This document shows, piece by piece, positions 22,447-26,692 of a stretch of DNA of 26,692 nt. The DNA lies in contig JAGWNT010000057.1 of assembly GCA_028871195.1 (NCBI GenBank), forward strand, positions 1 to 26,692, given 5' to 3'. A program made the translations under genes and the position numbers. The notes under the pieces were generated by a model. The model made no database searches. It saw only the letters and a program-made list of their open reading frames with translations, and had not been told where the DNA came from. The stretch is from REEB85 sp018971455. Lineage in GTDB: Bacteria > Pseudomonadota > Alphaproteobacteria > Acetobacterales > Acetobacteraceae. Each line of letters opens with the position of its first letter. Position 1 is the stretch's first letter.

Positions 22447-23525
22447 GCGCGCGGCATGCCGAGCAGGGTGCGCACCTTGCCGGCCAGGGCCGGCAGCGGG
22501 AGCACGTCATGGCACAGGCCCGCCTGGGCGATGGCGCCCGGCATGCCCCAGACCACGCTGGTTGCCTCGTCCTGCGCCAGCGCCGTGCCGCCGCCGGCCA
22601 CCAGCGCGCGCGTGCCGGCCAGCCCGTCATGCCCCATGCCGGTCAGCATCACCATGAGCACCCGGCCGCCACAGCAGGCGGTGGCGCTGCGCAGCATCGG
22701 ATCGACCGCCGGGCGGCAGAAATTCTCCGGCGGATCTGCGGTCACGCGCGCCCGGAGGGCGCCTGGCCCGCCCTCGATCAGCAAATGGCGGTCGCCCGGC
22801 GCCAGGGTGATGTGGCCGGCCTGCAACGCCGCCCCGTCGCTGGCCTCGGCGCAGGGCATGCCGCCCAGCCGGGTCAGATGGGCGGCGAGGATCGGGGTGA
22901 AGCTGGCCGGCATGTGCTGCGTCAGCACCACCGGCAGGGGCACGGCGGGACCGAGGCCCTGGATCAGCGTGAACAGCGCCTGCGGCCCACCGGTGGAGCT
23001 GCCGATGGCGAGCAGGAGCGGGGCCTGGCGGGCTGCCGGCCGCAGGGCGGGACCGCCGCGCCCGGGCAGCGCCGCCGGGCGCCGCAGCCGGGCCAGCCCT
23101 TTGACCTTCGCGAGCAGCTCCTGGCGGAAGCTGTCATCGGCGATGGCCGCCGTCGCCGGCTTGGGCACGTAATCCGCGGCCCCCAGCCGCAGGGCCTGCA
23201 GGGCGATGTCGGCACCGCGGTTGGTCAGCGTGCTGGCCATGATGACGCGCAGCGCGGGATCGGCGCGCAGCAGCAGCGGCAGGGCCGCGATGCCGTCCAG
23301 CACCGGCATTTCGATGTCGAGCACGACGACATCGATGGTGCCGGGCCGGCGAGCGATCTCCTCGATCGCCTGCTGGCCATTGGCGGTGCGCGCCACGACG
23401 CGGATTTGCGGATCAGCCTCCAGCATCCGGGCGAGGGCGGCGCGGATCACCGCCGAATCGTCGCAGATCATGACGCGCGCCGGGTCTCGCAGCGCCGGCG
23501 CCGCCACCGCCATGGCGGCACTCAC
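22443..23525 (-). CDS. cheB: Chemotaxis response regulator methylesterase/deamidase CheB
   Basis: 360-residue protein with an N-terminal receiver (acidic pocket ICDDS, phospho-acceptor Asp70 in VVVLDIEMPVLDG, Lys122 in VPKP) joined by a Pro/Arg-rich linker (about 145-168) to a C-terminal methylesterase domain with catalytic Ser177 (IGSSTGGPQAL), His204 (TQHMPASFT) and Asp300 (TGMGHDGLAG). It removes methyl groups from receptors when phosphorylated by CheA. Start is a GTG at 23525-23523 overlapping the cheY stop (GTGA); an in-frame ATG lies five codons in. Confidence 0.97.
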   Translation of the reverse strand: MSAAMAVAAPALRDPARVMICDDSAVIRAALARMLEADPQIRVVARTANGQQAIEEIARRPGTIDVVVLDIEMPVLDGIAALPLLLRADPALRVIMASTLTNRGADIALQALRLGAADYVPKPATAAIADDSFRQELLAKVKGLARLRRPAALPGRGGPALRPAARQAPLLLAIGSSTGGPQALFTLIQGLGPAVPLPVVLTQHMPASFTPILAAHLTRLGGMPCAEASDGAALQAGHITLAPGDRHLLIEGGPGALRARVTADPPENFCRPAVDPMLRSATACCGGRVLMVMLTGMGHDGLAGTRALVAGGGTALAQDEATSVVWGMPGAIAQAGLCHDVLPLPALAGKVRTLLGMPRA

Positions 23526-23899
23526 AGCAATCCGACCTGTTCGAGCTTGCCGAGCAGGATCGCCTCGTCGAACGGCTTCATGATGAATTCCTGCGCGCCG
23601 AAGGCGATCGCCTGCTCGATGAAGCTGATGTCGTTCTCAGTTGTGCAGAACAGAACGGGCGGGCGGTCCGGCCCGAACTCGCGGCGCAACGCCTTGAGGA
23701 ATTCGATGCCGTTCATCACCGGCATGTTCCAGTCGAGCAGCACGCAGCCCGGCAGGTGGCGCCGGCAGCAGACAAGGGCGACGCTGCCATCCTCGGCTTC
23801 CTCGACATTGAAGCCGCAGCCTTCGAGAATGCGGCGTGCCACCTTGCGCACCACCCGGCTGTCATCGACGACGAGGCACGTCCGAACGGCTTCGTTCAT
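23522..23899 (-). CDS. cheY: Single-domain response regulator CheY
   Basis: 125-residue receiver-only protein. Acidic pair Asp12-Asp13 in CLVVDDSRVVRK, phosphorylation site Asp56 in CVLLDWNMPVMNG, conserved Thr86/87 in LFCTTEND and Lys108 in FIMKPFD. When phosphorylated by CheA it would either bind the flagellar switch or act as a phosphate sink; in alphaproteobacteria both occur and sequence does not decide. It is 10 bases downstream of cheW and overlaps cheB by four bases. Confidence 0.95.
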   Translation of the reverse strand: MNEAVRTCLVVDDSRVVRKVARRILEGCGFNVEEAEDGSVALVCCRRHLPGCVLLDWNMPVMNGIEFLKALRREFGPDRPPVLFCTTENDISFIEQAIAFGAQEFIMKPFDEAILLGKLEQVGLL

Positions 23900-23909
23900 G
23901 TCTGCCCCC

Positions 23910-24400
23910 TCACGCCTCGGCCGACAGGGCCAGCAGCCGCGCGATATCGAGCACCACCAGCAACCGCCCCTGCAGCCGGTAGATGCCGGCGCTGTAGGCG
24001 GCCCAGTTGGCCGGCAATGTCGCCGGGTTGGGCTCGAAGGCGCTGGTCGGCAGGTTCAGCACTTCACTGACCTGATCGACCAGCAGCGCGTAGAGTTCCC
24101 CTCCCTGCTCCGCCACCACCGACATGCGCGCGTCACCCGCCGGCGCATCGGCCAGCCGCAGACGCCGGCGCAGATCGATCGCGGTGACGATGCGGCCGCG
24201 CAGATTGAGGCTGCCCGCCACCTCGCGCGGCGCCAGCGGAATTCGCGTGATGGCCTGCTCGGCCAGGATATCGCGCACGCCGAGAACCGGAATGCCGCAA
24301 AGCTGATCGGCCACGCTCAGCGTCACGAAAGCCTGCTCGGTATCGCCGGCCGTCTCGCGCGACAGCATGGCCAGCCCCGCCCCCATGCCCATCTCGTCCC

Positions 24401-24404
<4 letters not shown>
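23910..24404 (-). CDS. cheW: Chemotaxis coupling protein CheW
   Basis: 164-residue CheW that bridges receptors and CheA in the signalling array. Visible are the two beta-barrel subdomains: AFVTLSVADQLCGIPVLGVRDILAEQAITRIPLAPREVAGSLNLRGRIVTAIDLRRRLRL (the conserved NLRG turn) and YALLVDQVSEVLNLPTSAFEPNPATLPANWAAYSAGIYRLQGRLLVVLDIARLL. The start at 24404 overlaps the cheA TGA (ATGA); an ATG at 24440 further up lies inside cheA. The N-terminal extension of about 20 residues is rich in Met/Gly and poorly conserved. Confidence 0.95.

Positions 24405-26692
<2,288 letters not shown>

Overview
The window reads as chromosomal DNA of a very GC-rich alphaproteobacterium. Gene content (a DUF3576 lipoprotein ahead of leuS, coaE-dnaQ, DUF1489, a paralogous EF-G, a hybrid CheA cluster, a porin) points to Rhodospirillales and most likely Acetobacteraceae or a close relative. 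This placement is inferred from gene families and arrangement, with no database search. Genes are tightly packed, mostly on the minus strand, with frequent 4-base stop/start overlaps, and no stretch over 300 bases lacks a gene. I see no insertion sequence, prophage, CRISPR array or plasmid module.

Layout. 1-1520: 5' part of leuS (running off the left edge) behind a DUF3576 lipoprotein. 1733-2986: an outer-membrane porin with a textbook intrinsic terminator. 3249-6441: a TenI/ThiE-like protein diverging from yggS-kup, the two divergent genes apparently sharing one CATG as both start codons. 6481-6556: tRNA-Ala(GGC) with a recognisable promoter. 6699-8709: a small unknown ORF converging on a 3-oxoacid CoA-transferase pair (scoA-scoB) whose intergenic gap carries a 33-bp tandem repeat. 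8809-11662: a divergent EF-G-like GTPase, DUF1489, and a tiny Lys/His-rich exported protein. 11665-14996: inositol-monophosphatase-family enzyme plus MFS transporter (minus), and coaE-dnaQ (plus). 15012-21575: a surface-glycan-type module of five minus-strand genes (GT4, YdcF/DUF218, CelD/FemAB-like GNAT, GT4, secreted beta-helix protein) opposite a UDP-glucose 6-dehydrogenase. 21625-26692: chemotaxis operon cheA(partial)-cheW-cheY-cheB-cheR.

How the genes work together. UDP-glucose dehydrogenase would supply UDP-glucuronate to the two glycosyltransferases, while the GNAT, YdcF and beta-helix proteins look like modification, envelope and secreted partners; no flippase, polymerase or export gene is in view. 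The che operon encodes a kinase, coupling protein, response regulator and adaptation enzymes, every junction but one being a 4-base overlap; receptors and flagellar genes are not in the window.

Most worth a second look: the glycan module with its beta-helix protein, the shared CATG divergent start, the repeat inside scoAB, the EF-G paralogue lacking the switch-II histidine, and the Lys/His-rich mini-protein. None is proven to be a new system from sequence alone.
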